Both the position numbers and the translations under genes were made by a program. Below are positions 25,901-36,748 of a stretch of 64,000 bases of DNA, one piece after another. The DNA is from Branchiostoma floridae. Lineage: Eukaryota; Chordata; Leptocardii; Amphioxiformes; Branchiostomatidae. The notes beneath the pieces are model-generated. The model made no database searches, was not told where the DNA came from, and worked only from the letters and a program-made list of their open reading frames with translations. The stretch covers positions 19,121,988 through 19,185,987 of the forward strand of contig NC_049980.1 of the NCBI RefSeq assembly GCF_000003815.2, written 5' to 3'. The number at the start of each line of letters is the position of its first letter. Position 1 is the stretch's first letter.

Positions 25901-27525
25901 CTGCAGGGTATCAGTAGCCCACTGCAAGGTGAGAAAAACTTCTTATCAGTATTAACAATACAAGTGTTTATATGTTAGTGCTTCTTTAGACATGTACGCA
26001 CGGTGCTAGCTGTTATTGAACTCCGTGGGTTGGGGTTCAATCTCAGGGTCGTCCCCAGCTTTGACATTTTGTACATTTGCCATTTGTCTTAGGTCAAGAT
26101 GTTACAAGTGTTGTAAGGCAGCTTTAAACTGCAGTGGAGTTGATATGTAACATGCCATATGTCAGCTGGAAGTGTGTTGTAGTGATTTGTGCCTCTGAAC
26201 GCAAAAGTCTGGCCTTATTAATTAGTCAAAATTAGTACTGAAAGGTTTGTGATGCTGGAGATTTCAACCCAGTACTGATTGGTTAAAATGCTGAAATGTG
26301 ACAAGATGAGCATACACAGACAAGCACATATGGGACAATGATTTGGTGTAAATATTTATCATAATTGACTTGATCACTGTTTCTTAATCTCAGCATCAAA
26401 TAAGCTAATACATTATGTTGCTTTGTGTTAAAGGAATTTTGGAGTCATACAGGGAATTAAGGGACACAGCCTCTGAAACTGCACTAAGGGACTTTCTTAA
26501 GACATTCAAAGAACATTCAGATCAGGTAAGTTTCACTGTTATATTTTTATGTTGACATATAGCCAAAATAGCTGCAAGAATTTTATTTTACAAGAAAATG
26601 TAGATATAGCAACACTGTGTGCAGTTTTTGTCATCTTTATGTTAAGCCACTAACAGTATTTTATGATGACAATCTTTGAACCACTTTTTTGCCTTGCAGT
26701 TGGAGTCTATATCTGAATCTTTAAGGGAGCAAAATGGAGAGGATGATAACACAGGTAAAACCCATATGATTTTTGATCTTGATAAACTTGATTTGATATC
26801 AACTCTCATAATAGCTTGTTCCACTGGGTACCTATATAAGACAGTCACATTAAGAAATCAATGTTAATAAGGCCTCAAAACTATCCTGGGGACTACTGAT
26901 TCTGCATTTAGTAGATTGAATTTGCTTTTTCTGAGATGTGCCAGTCTTAGGGTACTAGGTTGAACTGTGAGAGTTTACGTTACATGTACTTTGCCCCGTT
27001 GGTCCAGGTTCTATAGCCCTAAGTGGGTTCCAGGCACAGCTAGTGACAGCTCTACAGCAGGTGCAGAAAGAATGTGCTGTCCAGCACAGCAGAACAGCAG
27101 CTGACCTGGAGTCCTCCCTGCAACAGCACAGACAGCAGGTCTCCCAGGCAACAGATTTTCTCAAACAGGCTAGGGCCAATCAGGAGCCTCCATTTACAGC
27201 CCAGGATGGCAATGCAAGTGAGGGGAAAGATTCTGAGCCAATTAGGACAAGGATGACCAAATCAAGCTCTGAATCTAGACTTAATGTCGGCAGTCCTTCT
27301 GGCCGGATGAATTCAGGTACAGGAAGAGACAACTCTGCCCAAATGAGAAAATCCCCCCAAAGAACACTAGCATCGTCCAGTAGTATGGACAATGTTGACA
27401 AGACTGCTACTACAACTGGGAAAAGTAGGGGAAAAGATAGGTTGAGCCCTTTGAAGGTGACAGCTAAGGATGTCAGCAGAAGAGTACAATCCAAGGGAAG
27501 TTTAGGAAAACAAAATATCACCTAA
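19442..27525 (+). CDS. Coiled-coil protein of about 570 aa, family not recognised
   Basis: Thirteen exons with consistent phases: 19442-19474, 22307-22456, 22652-22740, 23142-23238, 23681-23812, 24149-24370, 25013-25088, 25263-25294, 25480-25545, 25781-25928, 26434-26525, 26700-26754 and 27008-27525 (stop TAA). The start ATG is in a strong context (GACCATGG) but is joined over a 2.8 kb intron, so exon 1 is the least certain part. The protein opens with a Glu/Gln-rich coiled coil (ENQRLRQELQEV, HVIQLERQ). A mostly helical middle follows (FRKLLRLQQCVEG, DKLLYQCCQDL, VKKIVESLMIAVGYSKHM). A second coiled coil is in the last exons (LQQVQKECA, SSLQQHRQQ). The last 110 residues are Ser/Lys/Arg-rich and look disordered. 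No enzyme motif, signal peptide or membrane segment is visible. A scaffold or cytoskeletal role is only inferred from the coiled coils. Exons 1 and 4 each have a second in-frame donor. It converges on the minus gene that ends at 29879. Confidence 0.8.
19869..19902. repeat. (GT)n microsatellite
   Basis: An uninterrupted GT run of about 15 units in intron 1 of the coiled-coil gene. The ORFs that cross it are artefacts of the dinucleotide. Confidence 0.95.
20938..21007 (-). tRNA. tRNA-like sequence, probably a tRNA pseudogene or SINE head
   Basis: Read on minus there is an A-box-like TAGCGCAGTGG, a T-arm CCCGG-CTCGATT-CCGGG with a perfect 5 bp stem, and an intact B-box GGCTCGATTCC. The D-stem GCGC/GCGC is also perfect. 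The acceptor stem pairs at only about four of seven positions. The anticodon loop lacks the usual pyrimidine-U start, so no amino acid can be assigned. Both Pol III boxes are good, so a SINE or pseudogene is likelier than a functional tRNA. It lies inside intron 1 of the coiled-coil gene, in the opposite orientation. Confidence 0.5.
21283..21370. repeat. Foldback element with about 40 bp arms
   Basis: TGTGTATCGCTCCTTCTGAT at 21283 is mirrored by ATCAGAAGGAGCGATACACA ending at 21370, with inner arms GACACC and GGTGTC meeting at a central ACCGGTGT. CCAATCAGAAGG near 21218 and CCTATCAAAAGG near 21400 look like further degenerate arm copies. It lies in intron 1 of the coiled-coil gene. Confidence 0.8.
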
Positions 27526-27930
27526 AATGTAAGATTTTTTTAGTGATAAAAGTCTACACACATGTTCCAAATATATCCTTAACTTTTCTCTTAACATATC
27601 AGACAACATGGTTCTAAATGCATCATTGGCACACATGTGTGGATTGGTAGATATATGGAGACTTACGCAGAAAAAAGCTTGAATAGAAAGAATACAAGAA
27701 CAACAGCATAGTCCTTTGATCAAAATTTTACTCAGAGTTGCCTTTTGCAATACAAACGTATTGACTGTTATAGTCCTTCTAGGACATGTGCATATTGTTC
27801 TCAAAATTTCATATATATACATAAATATAACCCTCTGTACAAAAATGAATGTTGGCAGTATTTGTGTTAAAATCCTTTAAATCTTTCCAACATTAAATTG
27901 GTGATCGAGGTACACTGTACATAGCACAAT

Positions 27931-27936
27931 AATAAA
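27931..27936 (+). terminator. Candidate polyadenylation signal of the coiled-coil gene
   Basis: AATAAA lies about 400 bp after the stop at 27525; a second one is at 28011-28016. The usage of either is inferred only. Confidence 0.4.
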
Positions 27937-28349
27937 GAGTGCTTATAGCTGAAAGCACCATCCTTGTGTCATTAAAAGCATGAACAGTATTGCTTCAGAT
28001 TAAATATAGTAATAAAATGGCCTTATATTTACAATGCAGATGGTAACCATCTAATAAGCTGAGTCAAGTTGCCTTCCACTGAGAGCATCTTGAATTGATT
28101 GTGCTATCTGTCTTTAATCCAAGTGAGAGGAGCCACAAGATATACTTTAGGTCTCTTCTTCACATGCAGATGCAGCATCCTGCACTCCTTCCTGTAAGAA
28201 AATGAAATGAATGTTTAACTTTAAGACGTTGTGTTGTTACACCATACACGTCACTGATTGTGCTGATATCATGTTCTGCAGTTGTTTTGCCAGACGCAGG
28301 ACAAGTTAAGACCTAGTGTGCTAGTTGCATGAAGTTTATGTCTAACTAC

Positions 28350-28387
28350 CATACACACACACACACATACACACACACACACACACA
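28350..28387. repeat. (CA)n microsatellite
   Basis: A CA dinucleotide run with two ATA interruptions directly abuts the 74 bp minisatellite. The two may have expanded together. Confidence 0.9.
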
Positions 28388-28459
28388 TGCAATGCGCTGG
28401 TCCACAACACAATCTGTACACACATCTGTCCTCGATGCCGAACAAACAATCTTCAAGAG

Positions 28460-29790
28460 CATACAGGTCATTGGTGCTCAACACAATCCAGACACAACCT
28501 GTCCTTGGTGCTGAACACGGCATCTACACAAACATTCAGGTCACTGGTGCACAACACAATCCAAACACAAACCTGTCCTTGGTGCTGAACACGGCATCTA
28601 CACAAACATACAGGACACTGGTGCACAACACAATCCAAACACAAACCTGTCCTTGGTGCTGAACACAGCATCTATACAAACATACAGGACACTGGTGCAC
28701 AACACAATCCAGACACAAACCTGTCCTTGGTGCTGAACACAACATCTACACAAACATACAGAACACTGGTGTACAACACAATCCAAACACAAACCTGTCC
28801 TTGGTGCTGAACACAGCATCTACACAAACATACAGAACACTGGTGTACAACACAATCCAAACACAAACCTGTCCTTGGTGCTGAACACGGCATCTACACA
28901 AAGATACAGAACGCTGGTGCACAACACAATCCAGACACAAACCTGTCCTTGGTGCTGAACACAGCATCTACACAAACATACAGGACACTGGTGTACAACA
29001 CAATCCAAACAAACCTGTCCTTGGTGCTGAACACAGCATCTACACAAAGATACAGAACACTGGTGCACAACACCATCCAAACACAAACCTGTCCTTGGTG
29101 CTGAACACAGCATCTACACAAACATACAGAACACTGGTGTACAACACAATCCAGACACAAACCTGTCCTTGGTGCTGAACACGGCATCTACACAAACATG
29201 CAGAACACTGGTGCGTAACACAATCCAAACACAGACCTGTCCTTGGTGCTGAACACAGCATCTACACAAACATGCAGAACACTGGTGTACAACACAATTT
29301 GTACACAGATCTGTTCTTGGTTCATAACACACCATCCACACAAACATACAGGACACTGATGTACAACACAATCCAAACACAAACCTGTCCTTGGTGCTGA
29401 ACACGGCATCTACACAAACATGCAGAACACTGGTGCGTAACACAATCCAAACACAGACCTGTCCTTGGTGCTGAACACAGCATCTACACAAACATGCAGA
29501 ACACTGGTGTACAACACAATTTGTACACAGATCTGTTCTTGGTTCATAACACACCATCCACACAAACATACAGGACACTGATGTACAACACAATCTACTC
29601 ACACTGTCCATGGTTCTGAACACACTACACAAATATACAGGGGACTGGTGCACAACACACTCGATACCCACTGTCAATACACACGAACAACATCTACATG
29701 AACATGAAGGACACTGGTGTACAGCACAAACTGTATACACATCTGTCCTTGGTGCTGAACACACCATGAACACAAACATACATGACACTA
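28460..29790. repeat. 74 bp minisatellite, about 18 units
   Basis: The units share CCTTGGTGCTGAACAC, CATCTACACAAACATACAG, ACACTGGTG and ACAACACAATCC. The phase repeats every 74 bp from 28500 to about 29400. A three-unit block containing TTTGTACACAGATCTGTTC is itself repeated (near 29300 and 29522, offset 222 bp). All three minus frames stay largely open across the units, giving ORFs up to 224 codons. This is explained by the absence of stops in the unit rather than by a gene. The array lies between the two convergent genes. Confidence 0.95.
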
Positions 29791-29878
29791 GTTCTCAACT
29801 CTAATACTTGTAAAACAGGTTGACGGTAAGTATTTAACATTGATTACACCTGAAATGAGAGTGAAAAGGTAACTACAA

Positions 29879-32800
29879 CTAACCAGTCTTGTTATCACCC
29901 ATTCCTGTGTCAGCTTGACTGCCCACACTCTTCTTACTGCCAATCTTCCACCATTTTGTGTTTGAATCTTTAGTTGTCATCTCATCTTCCATTCCTTGTC
30001 CTTTCTCTGCAGAAGAACATTTAACATCACTAATGCATTGCCATGGTGTAGGAAAATTAATGTTTCTGATAACAGTCCTGAAAAAAAGAGTCAGTAGGTA
30101 TGATTCCCCTTCTTGTAGATTTTGGCTGAAGTGATCCAAGGAATATATCTAAACAATGTAAAATTGAAATGTATCAGGACTTTAGTACTTTCAAAATCAT
30201 ACTTTAATGATTAGGCATCTCTACAGGTGTAAATTAAAAGAGACCTGGCCATTTCAAAAACAACTTCAAAACCAACTTCTGTTTGATATGACACCTACAC
30301 ACAGTCTGTCAATACTTTATCTAACCCATGAACATGTAATTTATCAGTGTGAGTAATGTTGATATCTATATTGGTGACATGGGTGTTAAGTCTTACTTTG
30401 TGACTGTTTCTCCCTGAAGATCTTCCACCAGCGATTTCTTTGCTCTGTGACATAACAAAAACAGATCACATGTTAGCACTGACAGTGTGCTTAAGTCCAA
30501 AATAATATGTGACTATGCAAATGTTTGGGTACAGACATTCATGCTACTACTACTATGGAAACAAGGTGTAGAAGTAGTGGATCAAAATACTTTTTTGAGT
30601 TACAAGACATGATTCTAAATCCCATATTGCCACATTTGGCCAGGTGTTCAACTTACAATATCATTGCAGTTGGGTAGTTGAGGGTTCAAACCCCACCCGG
30701 GTAATAAGAAAGGTGGGTAAATAAATGTATTCATTATATATAGACTACAAAATGATACATACTGCATAGAGGAAAACTCATCATTTATTTACCCCCTACT
30801 GGTGACTGGCCCCCTACTGTTCAGTTCAGTTCCCCCTACTGTAGTGCTTAGTATTCCAACTTGAATCTGTCTCAGTTCATTTACTTAACCCTTAACAGAC
30901 ATGACAAGCTGCTGATGTCAAATCAGTCAAAATACAGGCATTATTTTCTCTCATACATACCAGTACTGATCATTATTTAATGAATTCTACTCACCATTGT
31001 CACTGCTACTTGTCTTTCCATCACTCTCCTTCTTGAATGCTCTCCTCCACCACTTCCTTCCTTTCTTTGCATCCTCTTTGTTGAAAAGAACAGAAAGCAG
31101 AAATAACTAGAAAGCCAACATTCACAAGCCAATGCAACATGTCATTCACCTCTCCCTCAAGGCAAAAATAGTAAATGGACCATTACAAAATCACCTTGTA
31201 CAAACACGGACTACTACAAAGTTATCTAACAAAAGTACTTCTTATAATCAAAGCAGAAACTATAGAATGGAACCAATAGTCTACTGACCATTGTTGGTGC
31301 CATTTGTCCTGTCTGTGGCCATCTCTCTCTTTTTCCTTAAGTCCCACCATTTGCCTCTCCTCTTCTTGGGCTCATCAGTTTGGGCCTTCATATGCATGTC
31401 TTTCTCTGGAATGGTAACATACATGTTGTAGTGTATATTGTTTTACAGATTCAAGTAAAACATTACTTCATAATTTTCTTTAATACATAATAAATTCTTA
31501 AGTTCAAGGACCAGAGTTTAAGTGTGACTAAGCCTTCAGAATTCAACATAATCAGGATGTAAGCCTTCATGTTGTTAGATAGGGCACATGATCATCAATT
31601 AAGATCACAAAAGTAGAGTTATCATGCAGAGGGATAGCAGAAGTAGGGGCACTAATATGATAGGCTTGTTGGACATGTCAGACATACCATCAATCAACTT
31701 TCCTTGACCTTCCTTGTCACCTTTCTTGGCTTGGGTATCTGCATCTTGAACTGTCAATGCAGCAGGTGCCATTTGATGAGAGGGGCCACACATGAGAGTG
31801 ACATTTAAGTTGTCTTGCTCTTCCTTTTCAAGACTGTGGACATCGTCACCTTGGTGCATAAATGAGGTAGGTGAAGATTTGTCTCCACATGTTTCATTGA
31901 CAAAGCTTTGTGTGTCTTCCTTATAGATTTCCTTGGCATGACCGTGGACACCTTTATCTTGTTGCAACAATTTGGTAGGTGTAGATTGGTCACCACATGT
32001 TTCATTGACAAAGTCTTGTGTGTCTTCCTTGCCAATTTTTGTGGCAAGACTGTGCACATCTTCACTTTGGTGCAACAACGTAGTAGTTGTAGATTGGTCT
32101 CCAGTGCCACACATCCCATTGACCCAATCTGCTATGTCTTCTTCATCAGCTCTCCTAGCAAGGCTTTGTACATCTTCATCACCTGACAATCCATCCATCA
32201 CCAGTCTTGGAGTGGCCGGTGGGGTATGCGCTGGAGACTGACAGGTGTAGTACGGCACATGGCGCAGGCTGTGCTTGGCGTGATACACAAAGAGAGTTGC
32301 CACAGCTGCTATCATGACCCAATCATCACGCTCCACAACAGAAGCACACTTCGGGGACGGTGGCTCCTCAGCACAACTGGGATAGTGTGCACAAGCATCA
32401 TCATAAACTGGGGTCAGCAACAACTCAGTTGCTGGTGATGATGGCTTTGGCATGTTTGCAGGTGACTGGCTCTCAAACGGGAGGCAAGGCATGGGTTGTT
32501 CTGCCAGGCTGTTGTAAGTAGCTGCCAGATCCATAGTTGCAGACTTGTCATCCTCCTCTTCAAATGGGGTATCACACTGGTTGGACTGTGTCTCTTCACA
32601 ACCAATCAAGACAGAACGGTCACATTCAGGAGTCTGGCCACTGGTGAGCTGACTGATAGATGTCACCGCACTCAAGTCTTCTTCATCAGCGCCACTCAAC
32701 AAATCACATCCAGCCTCTTGTATCATGGAGGAAATGTCAAGATCATCGTTCATTCCATTTATCCAATCCTTCAGGTCGTCTTCTTCATCTTCCTCTCTGG

Positions 32801-33242
32801 CCAGGATTCTGATGTCCTGATCTGTTGGTGTGGCTCCAGCCTCTGTAGCTTTAACTTCAGGCTCTGGGCAGGGTGTAGCTGTGGGAGATAGCGCAGTGTA
32901 GTATGGTACCCAGCGCTGTGAGCTTTTGGCACGGAATACAAACAACCTCGCCAGTTCCTCAATCTGTGGAACGTCATCTCTCTCAACCCTGGAGTGGTAC
33001 TTGTTTGACAAGGATTCTTCTAGATCCAACCAGATGTCTTGCAAGTCTTGAACTGCCTTGTCTTCCCAGCCGGGTAGACCTGGGTGAGAACCCACGGGTT
33101 CGGCTGTTGATGGAGTTGTTGAGAAACTTCCTGCAGTCGCATTGGCGTAGAACGGTCCCAAGAACTCCGCATAAAGAGGTCCACCGTAGATGGACATGGT
33201 TGGGTACGTACCGTCCAAACTTGGCCCGAAAAACTCCGACAT
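29879..33242 (-). CDS. Acidic repeat protein with four basic Trp-Trp exons, family not recognised
   Basis: Five exons on minus: 31688-33242, 31289-31405, 30995-31075, 30397-30444 and 29879-30006. They total exactly 643 codons including the stop (642 aa). The chosen start is MSEFFGPSLDG at 33240-33242; the frame stays open upstream to 33479, but that part looks like 5' leader. Exon 1 encodes an acidic, Ser/Thr/Pro-rich chain with a duplicated unit. VERDD, LFV(F/Y), then PYYT and SPxxTP occur at about residues 86-122 and again at 303-343. Each is followed by an LAR-x-x-(D/E)EED-x-x-DW(I/V)NGM segment at about 148-164 and 361-377. Degenerate copies such as KEDTQDFVNETCG continue to about 486. 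Each of the last four exons has one basic WW motif: RRGKWWDLRKK, GRKWWRRAFKK, RNRWWKIF and NTKWWKIGSKK. All internal junctions are phase 1. No enzyme motif, signal peptide or clear membrane segment was seen. Function unknown. Tandem exon duplication is the obvious origin of the tail. Confidence 0.8.
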
Positions 33243-34685
33243 CGCGAGAGAGACACAAAATCGTGACCGAACGCGGCGAAATTTTCTTCGAACTGAAGTA
33301 AACAGCAGGTTGTCAGGCATAACCACGCGGTACAATGGCGTTCCAGAACAAGCGACGGTTCCAACCATGCCATTGTTGACGCCATTTTCTTCTGCCCCCC
33401 TCCCACAAGTCGAATAATGATTAATATTGACGACAATTAAAACGTTACCTACCTTCAGTAACATCGTGATTTCCTCCAAGGAAGATCAACACTAAGTAGA
33501 CAATATTGAATATAGGTTAAGTCTAACACGGTGCTAACGTTACTATTTTTCTCACCAATAACGTTATTCTACGTTACAACGTCCGATGTTTAATGTCAAA
33601 GATGAAACAGTAACGTTAGTCAAGATCTCAATAATAAAGGAAACTTTTACCCTCGTCCCGGTAAGGAGAAGTATACAGATTGAAGAATACCTGTCGAAGT
33701 ACAGGTCAGACATCTTGTCCTTTCTTGTTCGTTCTGTTTTCGGCAGGTATTAAAAAACAGCCAGTCACATAGTTGTTTGTCGGACGAGCTGGACGCAGCC
33801 TCTCAGCAGATGGCGGCCATCTTGAAATCGCCAAATAAGGCAACAGCACGTAACATTAACTTTTATGGCTAGCACGCGCGTCTGAGATATTTTGTTGAGT
33901 GTACTTGCAACGTTTTACATGTTAAAGTGATACCCATGAGGTATTACGAGTGTAGTTGTAGAAATTAAGGTAGTTGTATTAGTCTATTACAACTAGCTTA
34001 CTCTTACGAGTTGCTGTAAGTGCGGTCCTTTAGTGTTACCATCGGCTTACCGTCATGTTCATCACAAGATTGTTAATGTTGATATTTAAATAAACTGCGC
34101 AATCTTGTGGAAACAAGGTACCATTTACTCTTGTAGTTGTAGATTGTGTATTGTCGTTTCTACATTGAGGAACAGTCAGATCCATTCACGAAAATGCGCG
34201 ATGAAACAATTTACCTATATGCTCAAATTTGGAATCAAACTGTCAAAAGGTTTTGGAGACTGACTTCAACCGGATATCCGACCGGCGTACCTGACCACGC
34301 ATAGTCTCTCGCCAGGGGTCGCTCGTGTCTGGATCATGTGTGGATGACGTAATATCAAAACATTCTCAGAAGGCCCCAGGACCCGGAAGTACTGTGTGGC
34401 ATTTGATGACTTGAAAGTATCATATTTACCCCCTCGGGTTGTGCTGTGCGTTTAAGAAGCTGCGTCATGACTGAAATTCGTGACAATGTTTTCCTATTTT
34501 TACCTCTTCTAGTGAAAATGGTTGGTTTCCTTTCAATACCGGATCAACTGTCGACACCACGGTATTGAGTCTGAGCAAGGCCTAGCCTCTAACTTCATAT
34601 TGAAGTTCCGGGTGTGGGATATTGTCACGAGTTGTATCTAAAAGAGACCTTTCGTCTGCGCATATCTGTTGGTGAAACAAAAGTT
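33243..34685. promoter_or_regulatory. Divergent intergenic region between the WW-exon gene and the KCNMB-like gene
   Basis: The starts of the two genes point away from each other across 1.4 kb. The leader and promoter of both must lie here, but no TATA box or initiator could be chosen with confidence. No exon or RNA gene was recognised. Confidence 0.4.
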
Positions 34686-35767
34686 ATGGCAAGCAACAGT
34701 TGTAAGATTTGGGTTTGCGTGTTTTTCTTCGTGTTGGCCATCTGCTCCTTCATAACGCTCATCACGTTCGGCCCGCTCTACGGGATAGACAGCGTTGCCG
34801 AACTGCAGTACCGGCGGACAGAGTGCACCGTGAAAGACTCTTCCACAAGCGAGGAATCCTGTACGTATAAATGGAGGTGCACGCAAAATGATCCACATGG
34901 AGGTCGGACATGCCAAACCAGAGAATCCACTCTACTTTGTTTGAACGTCACGGTGGAGTACACAATTCCTACTTCAAGTGGAACTTTCACAAGTCAGTTG
35001 TCGGACTCGATCTACGGTGTTCAATACGGCAGCAAGGTAGGCTACATTTATCTTCAGCACTGGAACCACTTTTTTGGAACAACTTGTACGTTATACGTTT
35101 GGATATAATGAATGAAAGAGTTAAAAGAAATAGCTTTGCTCACTGGGTTGTTTATTCTATAGTCATAGCAAATACCTCGGGCGGTCATTGACCCTTAATT
35201 TACTTATGATGATGATGAATTTACTTATGACTCGCTTCAAATCGTCGGGCGTGCGGGTGTTCCGTGGGCGCATGTGGTGGGGATCGGTAAACCTTGCGCG
35301 CGGCTCCAGGAGTCTGCATTTTCCCAGGGTAGATCCTGATGATTCTTGACAATATAATGATAAGGCCATGTACAGGGACTTTTCTCATTTTTTCCCTTCT
35401 TATGTAGTGTACCTTCAACACGGGCTGTCCTGGCTCTAGACGCAAAGTTGAGGAGTACAGCCGTGACTGGGGAACACAAAACCAGCGGTATCAGTGCTTC
35501 TACGACCCGTCAAACCACAAGAACGTTATCCGAACCAACAACACGACACTCGGCAAGTGGGGACTGTTCCATCTGTTCTTCTGGCCGTCGCTCCTCACAG
35601 TCGTCGGTGTTGTTGGTACCTACGTCACTTGTCGCGCTCTACCAGGCCCGATCTGTGGAGACAAAGCAGGTAGAAATGGCGGGAAAGGGAGATCAGCTGG
35701 TCATCATCCAAACCCGGCATTTGATGTCACACCTTCTTGTGACTCGCCTTCCTGTGACGGCATCTAG
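34686..35767 (+). CDS. Calcium-activated potassium channel (BK) beta-subunit-like protein
   Basis: KCNMB subunits are two-pass plasma membrane proteins that tune gating of the Slo1/BK alpha channel. Two exons, 34686-35036 and 35408-35767, give 236 aa; the family range is about 190-280. The chosen start is MASNSCK, with an in-frame ATG also at 34614. TM1 is at about residues 7-30 (IWVCVFFFVLAICSFITLI). A long extracellular loop with several Cys and NVT/NTT glycosylation sites follows. Then comes the family signature YQCFYDP with NVIRT, and TM2 starting LFHLFFWPSLLTVVGVVG. The CFY-x-P segment and the FWP at the start of TM2 match vertebrate KCNMB1-4. The C-terminal tail is short and ends DSPSCDGI. 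Which vertebrate paralog it corresponds to cannot be told, so no numbered symbol is given. Confidence 0.85.
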
Positions 35768-36189
35768 TAAACAGATATTGGAAGGCTAGATGTGGAGTTT
35801 TGAAGTCATATCTTCCTTTGACTCACCTTACACTAGTTACAGTGAGTGACCGCGTCCAGCATAGTAATCTCCGAGCAGATGTTGGCGGGCATAATCGTGG
35901 AAAACAGTTGGTGACATCAACGGGGAGATTGGAAACTGTCATGATTATACCTCACCATATCTGCTTGAAGATTAGTCATCAACAATTGTTCTGTAGATCG
36001 CCACAAAGATAATCCTTTATGTACAGAAGCCCATAAGGATCCGTATAAAGGACTTGGTCGTACAGAGCATTTCTTGTTGTGCACTGAATGCAGTATGTTA
36101 GTTAGGAGGATGTTTTTGTCGATCTTAGCTCTGAAGCCACACTCTTTCAGATATCTATCCACCCATCAGTCCATTTTCATTCTGACATA

Positions 36190-36748
36190 CGAGGGGCATT
36201 CAATAAGTAATGCCCCTGACCCACTTTCAGTTGTCTGATCTAGATGAAATTTTGCATGTGTAATGAGTCATATCTCTATGGATTATGTTGCAAAAAACAG
36301 CTCTGAACTAATTGTGGTTACTGATTTACTGGTGTTTGAACTGAGTCAGGTGTGAAATGGACCAGGTGTGAAATGGAGCAAGTTGAGTGTCGCGCAGTGA
36401 TCCGGTTTTTGTATTTGAAAGGACGCATACCAAAGGGGACTTTTGATGAAATGAAAAAAACTTATGGTGATGATGCCCCATCATATGACCTTGTAAAACG
36501 CTGGCATCCTGAATTCAAACAAGGCCGGAAGTCTGTAGAAACAGCTCCCAGGCCTGGTCGTCCCTCTTCTGCCATTGATGAGGCATCTGTCGGAGGACCA
36601 ACCTGAGATGTCCTACAAGAACGGTGTCCAGAGCTACATCAAATGATGGGTGGTTCCTATGAAGAGAAAGACTAATAACTGTGCCAAGTTTCATTAATCT
36701 CCTGCTATGGGAAATGGGCCAGGGACATTACTTATTGAATGCCCCTCG
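36190..36748 (+). mobile_element. Internally deleted mariner-type transposon with TIRs
   Basis: The TIRs are about 30-40 bp and start CGAGGGGCATTCAATAAGTA at both ends, flanked by TA dinucleotides (36188-36189 and 36749-36750), the mariner/Tc1 target. Inside, an ORF from about 36352 reads RFLYLKGRIPKGTFDEM, then YDLVKRWHPEFKQGR and PRPGRPSSA. This is the N-terminal helix-turn-helix pair of a mariner transposase. The frame then ends and the catalytic DD(34)D domain is missing, so the copy cannot move by itself. It lies between the KCNMB-like gene and NMNAT copy A. Confidence 0.9.

Noticed and set aside
29114-29788. 224-codon minus ORF
   Set aside because: Consists wholly of 74 bp minisatellite units read through three frames; no start context or flanking exon.
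32226-33301. Several 70-138 codon ORFs on both strands over the acidic gene
   Set aside because: Alternative frames of one real exon; none has its own splice or start logic.
33243-33479. N-terminal extension of the WW-exon gene to the Met at 33479
   Set aside because: The extension has no resemblance to the acidic protein that follows, and the Met at 33242 starts the compositionally consistent part; treated as leader.
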